Notes under the pieces: generated by a model
What the model was told of the DNA's origin: nothing
Databases searched by the model: none
What the model saw: only the letters and a program-made list of their open reading frames with translations
Assembly (NCBI GenBank): GCA_016618085.1
Contig: JABLTG010000064.1
Location: 33,917-97,916, forward strand
Direction: 5' to 3'
Source: Neovahlkampfia damariscottae
Taxonomy: Eukaryota; Heterolobosea; Selenaionea; Neovahlkampfiida; Neovahlkampfiidae
DNA length: 64,000 nt
Shown: in pieces, positions 44,170-54,322 of the stretch
Numbering within the stretch: position 1 is the stretch's first letter
Layout: each line of letters starts with the position of its first letter
Program-made: the position numbers and the translations under genes

Positions 44170-46139
44170 ATGACAAAAACAATGCATGAGGTGAATAAAG
44201 AATTTCAACACAACATTTCAACAACTCATTATTTATTAAAGAGTGAATTATGGTGTCAATCTGGTAAGAAAAAATCATTATTTAACAATAAATAGTTATT
44301 GGAAGAATTGAAATAAACTCAAAAAAGTTTCCAAAAGAAAGAAGAGAAATTGAAAAAAATTTTAAGACTCAAGTTGAATGGGCAAAATAGTTTGAAATAT
44401 TTTTTTTTTGACATATTTTTCAAAGTTTATCATTAAAAGGAATCTGTATTTCAATTTCTCAATATGATAATATTGAATTTATTTCACAATTATTGAACCA
44501 AAACATTTCTGAGTTATCAAATACTTTAGTGTTCATTCAAGTACCGCTTGAATTTCCAGAAAAAAAAGATTCATGGGAAATATGGAATAAGTTAAGAATA
44601 TTATGTGATTATAATTTAAAGTTGAATGTATTACTGTAAGTCAAATTATTTGATGTTGAATTTTTCCTTTAGTGAAATGACAGAAAATACACCAGAAAAT
44701 GATTATGTAAGTCAATATTTATACTCATTTAGTAGACTTTTAAAAGTAAATTTTCAATTAAAACTAAAAGATTTAATAAAGGATGGATAGCAGAACCACT
44801 TCATTCAATTGTTCTTCCAACTTCAATATTCACAACAGGAACAGAAGGAAATCCAAAATTATCACAAAAACATGTGGAATTGTTAGAATATGCGTTTAAT
44901 TATCAAATTCAAATCATTTTATCTGGAAAAACAAAAGATATCAATGATTACAAAGAATATATTGAAATTGTTTATGATGAAATACCTCCTTTATCAGAAG
45001 AAGAATATTTCATTCAACCATATTATGATTACTTACAACAACCATTACAGCCATTAATGATGAATTTAGAAAATCAAACTTATGATGTGTTTGAAAAAGA
45101 TCCAGTGAAATATGATTTATATCAAGATGCATTTTATCATGCATGCAAAGATATGAAGAAGAATGAAGTCACAGTTTATGTTTTAGGATCAGGAAGAGGA
45201 GGTATTGTTAAACGTGTTTTAAGAGCAGCAAAACAATTGGGTCAAAAAATGAAACTTTATGCAGTCGAAAAAAATCCAAATGCAATTGCAATGTAATAAT
45301 CAAAAAATTCACATTAAAATTCAATAGTTTAAAACATTTTAAGAAGGTAATTTGGGGAGATAAAGTGGAAATCATTGAAAAGGATATGAGAGATTTAAAA
45401 GATTATTCAGGAACAGCTGATATTATTGTCAGTGAATTATTGGGTTCATTTGGTGATAATGAATTAAGTCCAGAATGCATTGGTAAATCAAAGTTTAAAA
45501 TCCTCATTTTTTAGATGGCGCACAGCATTTACTCAAGAAAACTGGTATTTCAATTCCTTGTGAATACACATCCTTCGTAAGAAAAAATTCAAAATTTAAA
45601 ATTAGATCGCTTTACTTCATTCATCAAAATTTTATTCAAATGTTAGAAAATTAGGTAATGTTAAATACTTTGAAACACCGTATGTGAATAATATTCATCA
45701 ATATCAATTATTGTCAAAACCACAAAAACTCTTCAAATTCAATCATCCAAAAAAAGACGAAAAAGAAGACAACACAAGATTTAAATCAATTAAATTCAAA
45801 GTATAAAAAAACAATTTTATTCTCATCTTCAAACAAAAGGTACTTGAAAATGGAATGGTTCATGGAATTGCTGGATATTTTGAAGCAAAACTTTACAAAG
45901 ATATTTACTTGAGCATCAACCCTGAAACCAAAGATACTTACAACAAAAACATGTTTTCTTGGTTTCCAATCACATTTCCAATCGTCACACCTTTCAAAGT
46001 GAAAAAAAATTCAACAGTTCAAGTTACATTTTCAAGAAATTTAGATTCAACAAAAGTATGGTATGAATGGTCTGTTAGTGATCCTGTTACTCTTCCAATT
46101 CACAATACAAATGGAAGATCAAATTGGGTTGGATTATAA
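44170..46139 (+). CDS. PRMT5-type protein arginine methyltransferase
   Basis: Many exons (introns near 44263, 44388, 44637, 44708, 44756, 45294, 45483, 45578, 45804). Family marks in order: VIGRIEIN in the TIM-barrel part, [17 protein letters not shown], the AdoMet site [12 protein letters not shown], the catalytic double-E loop [30 protein letters not shown] and the final [15 protein letters not shown]5 makes symmetric dimethylarginine on Sm proteins and histones. About 540 residues after splicing, slightly short of the human enzyme. It is one of the few genes here without a CCAAT box near its ATG; only 48 bp separate it from the preceding stop. Confidence 0.88.
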
Positions 46140-46157
46140 AAATTTTTATTTACATTT

Positions 46158-48644
46158 TCATTTAAATGATGATCCTTTGAATTTTTTTTTTTGTTTTCCG
46201 CTTGATGAGTTGCCATTGACTTTTTGATTTGATTTGAATTCTAAAAAAGAGTTTTAATGATGTCTTTTTTTTGTCTTACTTGAATCATTTTGATTTGATT
46301 TCTTTTTTGATTCAGATTGATTGGATGAAGAAGATTCATTTGCAGCATTGAATTTTTTCAATTCTTTTTCATCTTTTGAAATCCATCCAATTTTTTTCAT
46401 AAAATCAACTGGTGTTTCTAATTCAACAACTTTTTCTTTTTCTTGAGTTCCATCATAGGCAGGTGAAGGATCTAATTTTGCTTCTTGTTTCAAAATTTTT
46501 TTTGATTTATTTCCAACTCTTTTCTTTTGTGAAATATTATAAATTTCGTTTAAAGATTTTGGAACATCTTCTGTTTTTTCTTGTTCCTTTTCACTAGTAG
46601 AGATAGTTGGTTGATTTTCATTTGAAGTGATATTTGGTGAGACTTCTGGTGGAGTGTTCATTTTTTGTTTTTTTGGATAAATTGAATCAAAAGAGAATGA
46701 ATCATACAATGATTTAACATTTTCATTTTTCAAAATTTCATCATCCAATTGATCAAATAATGAAGATGTTTCTGATTCTTGAATTGCTTCAATTGTTCTT
46801 TTTTCATGTGAACGAGGTAACATATCATCTTCATCATCACTACTATTTCCATTTTCGTTGAAATTTAAATGAATTGAATTTTCTACCCATCCTGATGATT
46901 TAAATAAATCTTGTGCTTTATCTTGTTCATTTTGTGAATCTATCATTGAAACATCATCATCTTCAAATGCATCTTGTTTGATTGGTTTATTTCCATCACC
47001 TGTTTGATCTTCTTTGAAATCAATAAGTTTCATAATTTCTTGACGATATTTTCTAACTAAAGGAGGAACAGGTGATATCATTGAAAAAAATTTTTCAATT
47101 GTTTTTGGTAAATTTTCAGCCACTAAAAATAAAGAAGCATCTGATAAAACGTATCTTAAACTTTCATCTTCTTCTCTTGCAATTCTATCTCTCCAATTGA
47201 ATAAACGTCTAAAAATTTCTTGTTGTTGTTTATTGAATGAATTCGTTTTCAAGTAAGATAAGTATGAAGCTTCTGTCCATAAAACTTTTTCATATCTTGA
47301 TTTACAAATCTCTTTTGATTTTTCTAAAACTTGTATCATTAATTTCTTTTGAGGTTCTTGACATAATAAATTTCTTAAACGATCATAAATGTATAATAAA
47401 TGATGAGTATCTTGTCTTGCATATGAAATGAGTTCATTTGGTAATGGTCTCACTCTCCAATCTGAAAGTTGATATTTTTTATCTGCTTCAATACCACAGA
47501 AGTATTTTAAAAGATATGCATATGAAAAATTTGGAAATTCTAAAACTCGACAAGCCTATTGGTTTAAAAATTTTGTTTTTTTTTTTTTACTTGTCCTGTG
47601 TCAAATAAATTGACAATATAAAGTCCAAAATCTCTTTGTAACCAGAGAATATCATTTTCACTTCCATGTAAAACTTTTAAAATTTTTGGATTTGTGAAAC
47701 AAGAGTTTAAGTGATGCATGTGTTTGCGAAGGGCCAAAGTATCAATGAGAAAATCTTCTTGTCTTGTTGAAATTTGCATTAAACAAACAAATCCTTGAAA
47801 AGTACGATAACTATGTTGCTAAAGGAGGTTTGAATTTTTTTTTTTTTTACTTCCAAATCTATTGCAATAATTGATTCTTTTTCTAACTTTGAGAGGACTT
47901 CAAATAGTTTTTTTTGTGTGTCTACCCATGTACAAGGTACATTTTTTAAACCAAGAAAAATTTGTTCTTTGTGTTTTTTGAATTGCCAATCCATGTATTC
48001 TAATGAATTTAATTCATAAAGGTAAGGGTGTGGATGACTATCTCTATTAACTGTACCACCACTTCCACTTCCAAAGCCTAATTTGACTAAACCATCAGTA
48101 GCTTTCATGCTTAAAGATTCTTCCAAAGAAATTTGAGCATTTGGTTTTTCTTTAATTTTTGGAACAAAATTCTTGTTTGAATTGTCATAATCATCAGACC
48201 AATCTTCTTGTGGTCTTAAAATCTTGTTAAACTGAAGTTTCTTCTCAATGACATTTTGTGTTGTTGTTTTTGACGTGTTTAATTGTTGAGTTGGTTTATC
48301 CAATTGATCTAAATTATAGTCAACATGTTCAAGAAAGAAATCAAGCAAATCTACTGTGTTATCAAATTGATCAGTCATGTCTTCATCGTCTTCAAAATTG
48401 ATTTCATCATGTAATTCAGAAAGTGTTCTTTTTTTATGTTATTTTGCTTTTTTTTTTACCTTTTCATTGAAAGAGTATCATTTTTTAATTTCTTTTGGTC
48501 ATTTTGACTAAGTAATTTAATTTCTTCATTTGATGGTAATCCATTTCCTAATCTTGTTGTAGAAACCATTTTTGAATAAATAGATTGAATGTAGTCATCA
48601 AATTGAATTCCGTTGATTTCAAATTCTTCGGTGTCCTTGTTCAT
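46158..48644 (-). CDS. Rrp6/EXOSC10 nuclear exosome 3'-5' exoribonuclease
   Basis: About seven exons. The N-terminus has the PMC2NT-like helical region. The DEDD-Y exonuclease follows: SIIAIDLE (first catalytic D and E, split from the next exon by an intron), [25 protein letters not shown], then [16 protein letters not shown] with the catalytic Tyr and Asp. An HRDC-like domain follows ([19 protein letters not shown]). The C-terminal 250 residues are acidic then Lys/Ser-rich and end in basic, low-complexity sequence typical of the Rrp6 lasso. It trims rRNA, snoRNA and other nuclear RNAs with the exosome. The last intron (near 46230-46268) moves the stop to 46158. Confidence 0.9.
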
Positions 48645-48672
48645 AAAAATTTGTTTACTTCAGAATTTTTGA

Positions 48673-48679
48673 CCAATGA
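48673..48679 (+). promoter_or_regulatory. CCAATGA element of Rrp6
   Basis: Reverse orientation to the gene, 29 bp before ATG 48644. Confidence 0.4.
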
Positions 48680-48831
48680 AAAATAATCAAAAAAATCTAA
48701 TGGACAAAAAAAAATTTTTTTTTGTTTATTCTATTCCACAAGAATATTTATTTTGCTTTTTAATTTTTCCTCTGAAATTGGATGAATTCATACATTTTGA
48801 TGGAAGAATCGAATATCTGACAGTTTTTCAT

Positions 48832-49914
48832 TCAACACCAATTTTTTGATATTGAAATTATACCTCGAATGTAGATCAACATATTTTCTTGATAATATTC
48901 TTTGGATATATTACAATAGATATTGATTTCTTTTCACATCAAGCCCACATGTTTCGAATATGAACAAATTTTCCCTGTTTTTGCAGAGATCCATATATTT
49001 CTGATTGATAAAGTCTTTAGGAGATAGATTTGTTGAACTGAAATTTTCGAATATTTCTTTGAATTTGAATAGTTGCACAAATTCTTCCAATAAATCAATC
49101 ATTGTGAAAACAAGAACAATTGGGACTCTTGAAAGAATTATCATTGACAAACATCTCAAAAGAATTTAAATCCACCTTTAAATGATTAATATTAGCCATA
49201 CTTTCGAAAATCTCTTGACGGAAACCAACATAAATGAATAAATCTTTGTTTGGCATTCTCAGTGGCCAAATTTTTTTTCTATCCTTCAATCTCCCAGAGA
49301 TGACTTCCACTTTTAAATTTGAACCTTTGAGTTGAGTGTCATATATACCAGTAAGTGGTACAGTTGAATGAAAAATGTCTATTTTTGAAAATTTTTGATA
49401 CAGTTTTTCTTCATCATTTTCCATTAATTTTTCAATATTTTCAATAAAACTATTTTAAATTACGTAGAAAATAAATTACTATGGAAATCCGTAATTTTTA
49501 AAAAGATCATTTTTGTTGATCCAAAAGTTGTCATAGTAGCATTTCTTCACATTTTCGTTTTTCCAGAATAGAATCAATTCTTTATGTATAGGGTTTTTAT
49601 ATGATATGGTTTCATATGGAGAAGCACATTTCATTAAAATATGAAGGTGATTCTGTGAAAAAGTTCGACTATTTGGTGTCATCGTTGTTTTAAACTTACA
49701 CATCAGGTTGTGTTTCGAATAAAGCACAAAAATTAATGGTTTCTCTGTAAATACATTTTATGATTCTGTGAGAAAAAATTGATTTTTCAAGTTCAGCAAG
49801 TGGGTGATTTGAAGAAAACATGAAGTTGTGGAAGAGTGTTTGTCTTCCACTTTTTGCTAAACCAAGTATCAATATTTCTTGGGTTTTTAACGGTTTTGTG
49901 ATGTGATTACCCAT
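48832..49914 (-). CDS. Degenerate heterotrimeric G-protein alpha-like protein
   Basis: MGNHITKPLK at the N-terminus offers a Gly2 myristoylation site, as in G-alpha. The P-loop position reads GLAKSGRQT, so the GESGKS lysine is Arg and the next Ser is Gln. Later blocks follow G-alpha order: ELILFWKNENVKKCYYDNFW (helical domain), TVPLTGI (switch I, catalytic Arg lost), EVISGRLKDRKKIW where DVGGQ.SERKKW should be, and VFTMIDLL in place of NKxD. Intron sites near 49455-49482 and 49690 are clean, but two one-base frame changes (49122-49135 and 48925-48937) are not explained. Either a GTP-blind relative or a decaying gene. The start could also be six bases earlier (MAMGNH). Confidence 0.65.
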
Positions 49915-49942
49915 GGCCATAAAAATCTTGTTTTTTTGTATT

Positions 49943-49949
49943 CCAATAA
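49943..49949 (+). promoter_or_regulatory. CCAATAA element of the G-alpha-like gene
   Basis: About 29 bp before its start. The divergent secreted gene (50007) has its own ATTGG at 49977-49981. Confidence 0.45.
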
Positions 49950-50006
49950 GAATGCTTTGTTTTCTAAAACTCATTCATTGGTCAGAATTTCTTCAAGAAA
50001 AAAATC

Positions 50007-50670
50007 ATGAAAATGGTCACTTTTGCTTTGATCCTTTCATTTACAATTGCTACAGTATTTTCACGTATTTCCATTAGTGATGTTTCAAGAACAAGTGGCT
50101 CTACAGGAAGAATTGCTTGGCATACAACAAAAACAAGATTTTCAGGTGTTTACAAAGATGATAAAGTCATGCCAAAAGATTTAGTCCAAGATGGTATTAT
50201 GGTTGGTGTATTCACCGGAAAATCACCTCCAGGTTTGATGGGTGTTGTTGCTTGTCAAGAAAAATTGACAGGACATGGAAAAGATGCCTTCAGAAGCTTG
50301 CACACATGTAGAGTACAAGGTATATCACCTGCTGTATTCAACTATACAATGAGAATATCAAAATGGGAAGGTATAGTTTTTTCAATTTTATCTCATTTTC
50401 ATAGATGAACACGTTCAAATTGAATTTAAGTTTTCAGGAATGCTTGAAGGAATTGGATATCAAGATTATAAAGTTGATGGTTTATCAGTCATGGGCACTG
50501 AAATTTGGTATCCAGGTGGTGCGAAAGTAATTAAAGCCTCCATTGAATCATTAGCTCGCCCTGTAGCTTTCTTGCATTCAAAAGGTGTGGTAACATGTTT
50601 CAAATTACTTGCTGACAGATTAAATAACAATCTAAGACAACAAGGAAATACTATTCCTTTCACCAAATAA
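50007..50670 (+). CDS. Secreted hypothetical protein
   Basis: Two exons; the intron GTATAG..TTCATAG (near 50371-50404) joins ISKWE to DEHVQIEF. A signal peptide (MKMVTFALILSFTIATVFS) is followed by about 190 residues with few Cys (VACQEKL, HTCRV, VTCFKLL) and many beta-prone stretches. I recognise no family. It has no C-terminal anchor or ER-retention signal that I can see, so secretion or delivery to a vacuole is likely. It stands head-to-head with the G-alpha-like gene and is followed by another short secreted or membrane orphan. Confidence 0.6.
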
Positions 50671-50679
50671 AAAATTTGT

Positions 50680-50686
50680 TGATTGG
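50680..50686 (-). promoter_or_regulatory. CCAATCA element of the 50724 gene
   Basis: TGATTGG in coding sense, 38 bp before the ATG and only 10 bp after the preceding stop codon. Confidence 0.5.
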
Positions 50687-50723
50687 TCAAAATTTCAATC
50701 AACTTCGACAAGTTGTGAACAAC

Positions 50724-50993
50724 ATGAAGTTAATATATTTTCTATTTCTTTTTTTAATTTGTGTAGCCAAAGGAGAAACTCTGCAAATTTTAGATGCAGG
50801 AGCAATAATTACCATCGTTTTAGCAGCGAGTTTAGTTGTTGCTTGTTGTTGTGGATTATCATGTTGCATACTGCTTGGAATAGTTGGTGGAATTTATTTG
50901 AAAAGTGTGGAAAAAACTACCAGCACATTACCAAGTTATGAAAAAGCAAGAAAAAAAAATAAAAAAAAAAAATCAACAATGGAACAGTCATAA
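50724..50993 (+). CDS. Short signal-peptide/single-span membrane protein with Cys-rich transmembrane helix
   Basis: Single exon, 89 residues. A signal peptide (MKLIYFLFLFLICVAKG), a short outer segment (ETLQILDAG), then a membrane span packed with Cys (LVVACCCGLSCCILLGIVGG), and a Lys-rich inner tail (YEKARKKNKKKKS). The layout resembles CYYR1/shisa-like small type I proteins in shape only; five Cys near the span could be palmitoylated. TGATTGG lies 38 bp upstream of the ATG. Function unknown. Confidence 0.6.
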   Translation: MKLIYFLFLFLICVAKGETLQILDAGAIITIVLAASLVVACCCGLSCCILLGIVGGIYLKSVEKTTSTLPSYEKARKKNKKKKSTMEQS

Positions 50994-51093
50994 AAAATAT
51001 GTTTGAAAAACACATGTTTTCTCAGACAAATTTTTAATTTCAAATATTTGATTCAGAAAAAATAAAAAATCAATTTTGCAAGTAATTTCTATT

Positions 51094-51100
51094 TGATTGG
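51094..51100 (-). promoter_or_regulatory. CCAATCA element of the F-box/GNAT gene
   Basis: TGATTGG in coding sense, 35 bp before ATG 51135. Confidence 0.5.
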
Positions 51101-51134
51101 ATGAATCAATTCTATTTTTGTATTTAAGTTCATC

Positions 51135-52636
51135 ATGAAAAGTTATCTGTTAGGTAATGATGACCAATATGAAGTAAAGGTAACTATAAAACATGACCTC
51201 CCATTTTTTGGTCAAGAAAAACCTTTAGAAGCTACTTGTAAAAAAAAAATTTCTAAAGGTTGAAGATTATACTTTGGAGAATATTCCAATGAACGAAGTA
51301 TTTGACACACACAAAGAAAATTATGCAATAACATCAGGAAGTGTTACATTTTATTATAAAGATAGCCTTGTAGCAGTGAGCGGTAGTTTTCATTAATCCA
51401 TTAACTTTTTAAGATACACCCTATTCCTTGATCAAACAGTCCTGTGATAAATTTGAAAATCCTATTGTAATTACTATGAAAGGTTTTGAAAGAGAAAGAC
51501 TCTATAAAATGTTGAACCAAAATGGTAATATTTTACACTCAACCATCACCATTCAAAGATTGAAATCGATCAATCACGGACCGTTTTATGAGGATCTGTT
51601 GAACAATATTTTTTCTTTCTTAGAATTAAAGGAATTGGTCACCACTTCAAATATTTGTGTCTTTTGGCATATGGTTACCCAGAAATTATCACTTTTAACT
51701 CAAATGAATGAATCTGACTTTGCGTGGATTGAAAGACAAAGTTATCCGGAATGGTTGGAAGAAGTTAGTGAAATGACTTGGAAAATTATGATTTCCAGTC
51801 AAGAAAACAAAAAAATGAGTGAAAAATGGAAGTTTTCAAATCTTGGAAAAAGTCCAAAGCTAAATCTCAGGATGGATGATGGCAGACCACAAATTGCAAA
51901 AGCTATGGGTTGTTCAATGATAAAATCTGTCAAATTCATTGAAGGACCAAAACCTGATCATTCCTTGCAATTGTACAATATTCGAAATGAATTTTTTTCT
52001 CATTTTGTACCAAAGAAGGAACCAAAGAAAACCAGATGGTTATTTAGAACGCCTGAAGTCAAAAAAGTCATCATCAATCCAAAGGAATACCAAAAATTCA
52101 AGAATTTAGAAATCCTTAATATCACTGATGCACATCCCAAATTACAAAGCAAATGTATTGAAATGTTTCAAGAATATTTTTCACCTGAAATCCAATACTT
52201 ATTTCCATTGATTGTGTTCAAACAAAAAAAAGAGTATTTGAATTTTTCTAATGTCATCACATGGATGATTTTTGGAGGAGATGAAGAAATCATTCCATTT
52301 GGAGCTTGTTCGTTCAGATTATTAAAAAAATCAATTGAATCTAAAAAGGTTGAAAATGTATGTGAAGTATTATTTATAGGTGTTTGGGAAAAATTAAGAA
52401 ACCAAAGATATGGAAGTGAATTGGTTAAGAAAATTGAAGAATATGCATTGAAGAATGATTGTGGAATTTTTTATGTTGAAATATCAGATGATCAACCTTT
52501 AGCAAGAGATTTTTGGAAATTAAATGAATTTGAAGAATTAAAATATTCCAAACTGTCAACTGATGAACAGCTCAGATTTTTCAATAACAATTGTTTGAGA
52601 TTTAGAGATACAACACAATTTGTGAAAAAATTATAA
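51135..52636 (+). CDS. F-box protein with C-terminal GNAT acetyltransferase-like domain
   Basis: At least two introns. The N-terminal part (51135-51410) carries KDLPFFG-like beta strands. An F-box follows (FYEDLLNNIFSFLELKELVTTSNICVFWHMV, here as LLNNIFSFLELKELV and ICVFWHMV). The C-terminal 130 residues fit a GNAT fold: strand VCEVLFIGVWEKLRNQRYGSELV with the R/Q-x-x-G-x-G/S acetyl-CoA loop (RNQRYGSELV), then IFYVEISDD and ARDFWKLNEF. The frame changes by one at an A10 run (51240-51249); with nine A the frame reads through CKKKFLKVEDY. Such a pair suggests ubiquitin-ligase targeting linked to acetylation; inference only. Confidence 0.6.
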
Positions 52637-52745
52637 ATCTAAATGAACAATAAATGTATTTTAAATTTTATTTTTATTTCAGGAAAGTCATTTTTTTTGA
52701 TTTGTTTTTATTGGTCAAAAAAGTTTTATTTCCAAATTTTGCCAT

Positions 52746-53836
52746 TCAATATATTTTGTTGCTTAGACCAAGAGCGTCCAATATTTTATTATATACATCA
52801 AATGATTGGAACCGTTGAGTTTCTGTGTTCCACATTGTATTGAAAAATGAAACAAAGAATTTTTTTCCATCAATAAAAGTAGTTCCTCTCCAGAATTCTG
52901 TACGATCTTTAGCATCCAAATATACTTGATCTAACTGATAACAAGGTATTTTTGAACAAATATGATGAATCATATGAGCCTCCATCCCACAAGTAGCCCA
53001 TTTTATCCAAGAAGGTGTCATGGCATAAGTAGAAGCATGATACAAGCTGTGGTCATACCTCCAGTTCTCTCTATCCTCATAGTAACCAACATTAACTTCG
53101 TGATGTAAATGAAAAACAACCATGGTCATAGCGGCTCCAGCAAGAGTTCCGATAAATTCATCAATGAACAATTCAAAGTTAAAATAATACAAATAACTAA
53201 ACCATCCAAAAAAATAAAAATTAGTGACATGAGTTGAAATATAATCAAGATACATGTACCTTTGTTGAATGAAAAAATGGTATAAGGTGACTGCAGTGAA
53301 AAAGAAGAATGGGTCTCTGATAACCCTAACAACCAATTTGTCCAAGAAATTGAACTTTTTGTATTGTTCATATGTACATACAGTAGTTCTGTTCAAATCA
53401 ATAAGTGATAAATCTCCGAAATGTTGATGGTGAAAAAAGTGTTTTGCACTCCAACTGTGATAAGAAGTGAAGGTCAAAGAAGCAAAAAGATGACCAAAGT
53501 ACCTAAAAAATCGATTAGTTCATTTTTATCCTTACTTATTTAAGTATCGTTGTTCAAAGAAAGCGTAATGAACCATATCATGAAATTGAACAAAACTGCG
53601 TAGGAATATCCCACCTGGATTTTTCTTAGAATTAAATAGTTCTAAGTACCTCTTATAACGTGCCATATCGGTTTATAGTGATTTGTCACATACGGATGAA
53701 CAATGTACAAAAGAATGAGTGTGCCAAGGGTGATTCCAATGCTCTGAAAGGCCATCTTGTTATTTGCTCTATATTTTTCTTGGTAGCAATGTTTCTTTAA
53801 CTCATCAATATCGTCTTGGAAAGTTGTCTTTACCAT
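52746..53836 (-). CDS. Membrane fatty-acid/sphingolipid desaturase-type enzyme
   Basis: Three exons. N-terminal membrane span (SIGITLGTLILLYIVHPY), then the His boxes: HDMVHY (53566-53583, in the middle exon), HFFHHQHFGD (near 53430) and, after more spans, AHMIHH (near 52965), plus HLHHE (near 53105). This His pattern marks the fatty-acid desaturase/hydroxylase superfamily, a di-iron ER membrane enzyme. The chain length fits. The exact regiospecificity or whether it hydroxylates cannot be told. Coding-sense CCAATCA sits 48 bp before the ATG. Confidence 0.82.
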
Positions 53837-53883
53837 CGAATTTTTTTTGAGCCCGACGTCAAGTTAAAAAACGGAAAAATAGA

Positions 53884-53890
53884 TGATTGG
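53884..53890 (-). promoter_or_regulatory. CCAATCA element of the desaturase
   Basis: CCAATCA in coding sense, 48 bp before ATG 53836. Confidence 0.5.
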
Positions 53891-54269
53891 ATAAGTCATC
53901 AATTTTAGAATTAAAAATTCCGATTTGGATGTTTCTGGACAGTATTTCAAGAAAAATTATTTTAAATATCCAAATGCTGGTTTATTTTCGACACATTTGT
54001 CACCGAGTAAGAAACTACTAGTGTGCAATTTGCCTTTTTTTGGAAAAAAAATTTTTGTGTAGAAAAAATGGCAAATTTGGGTATTGCACAGTGTTTTTTT
54101 TCAAATCTACTGACATCAATTTTTTCCAGATGAGGAAAAATACAACTAATTGGCTAAAGTTGTTCTATTCTCTGACTTTGATGGGTGGTTCAAAATTTTG
54201 AAAGATTCTTATAAATTCTGTTTCACTTCTTCAGATGTCAAAGTCTCAATTTAAAGTTCATCTGTTCAT

Positions 54270-54276
54270 CCAATCA
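54270..54276 (+). promoter_or_regulatory. CCAATCA element of the SARDH/DMGDH gene
   Basis: Ends 47 bp before ATG 54323. Confidence 0.5.
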
Positions 54277-54322
54277 AACAATTTTTCTTTTTTTGTTTGA
54301 ACCACCAACAAATACAATAAAA

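Larger units (their letters stand above)
53837..54322. other. Intergenic region between divergent desaturase and SARDH/DMGDH genes
   Basis: One of the two longest gaps. Contains a CCAAT box near each gene and an imperfect inverted repeat: GTGCAA and TTTGCC at 54021-54034 against GGCAAA and TTGCAC at 54070-54089. No convincing reading frame. Confidence 0.45.
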
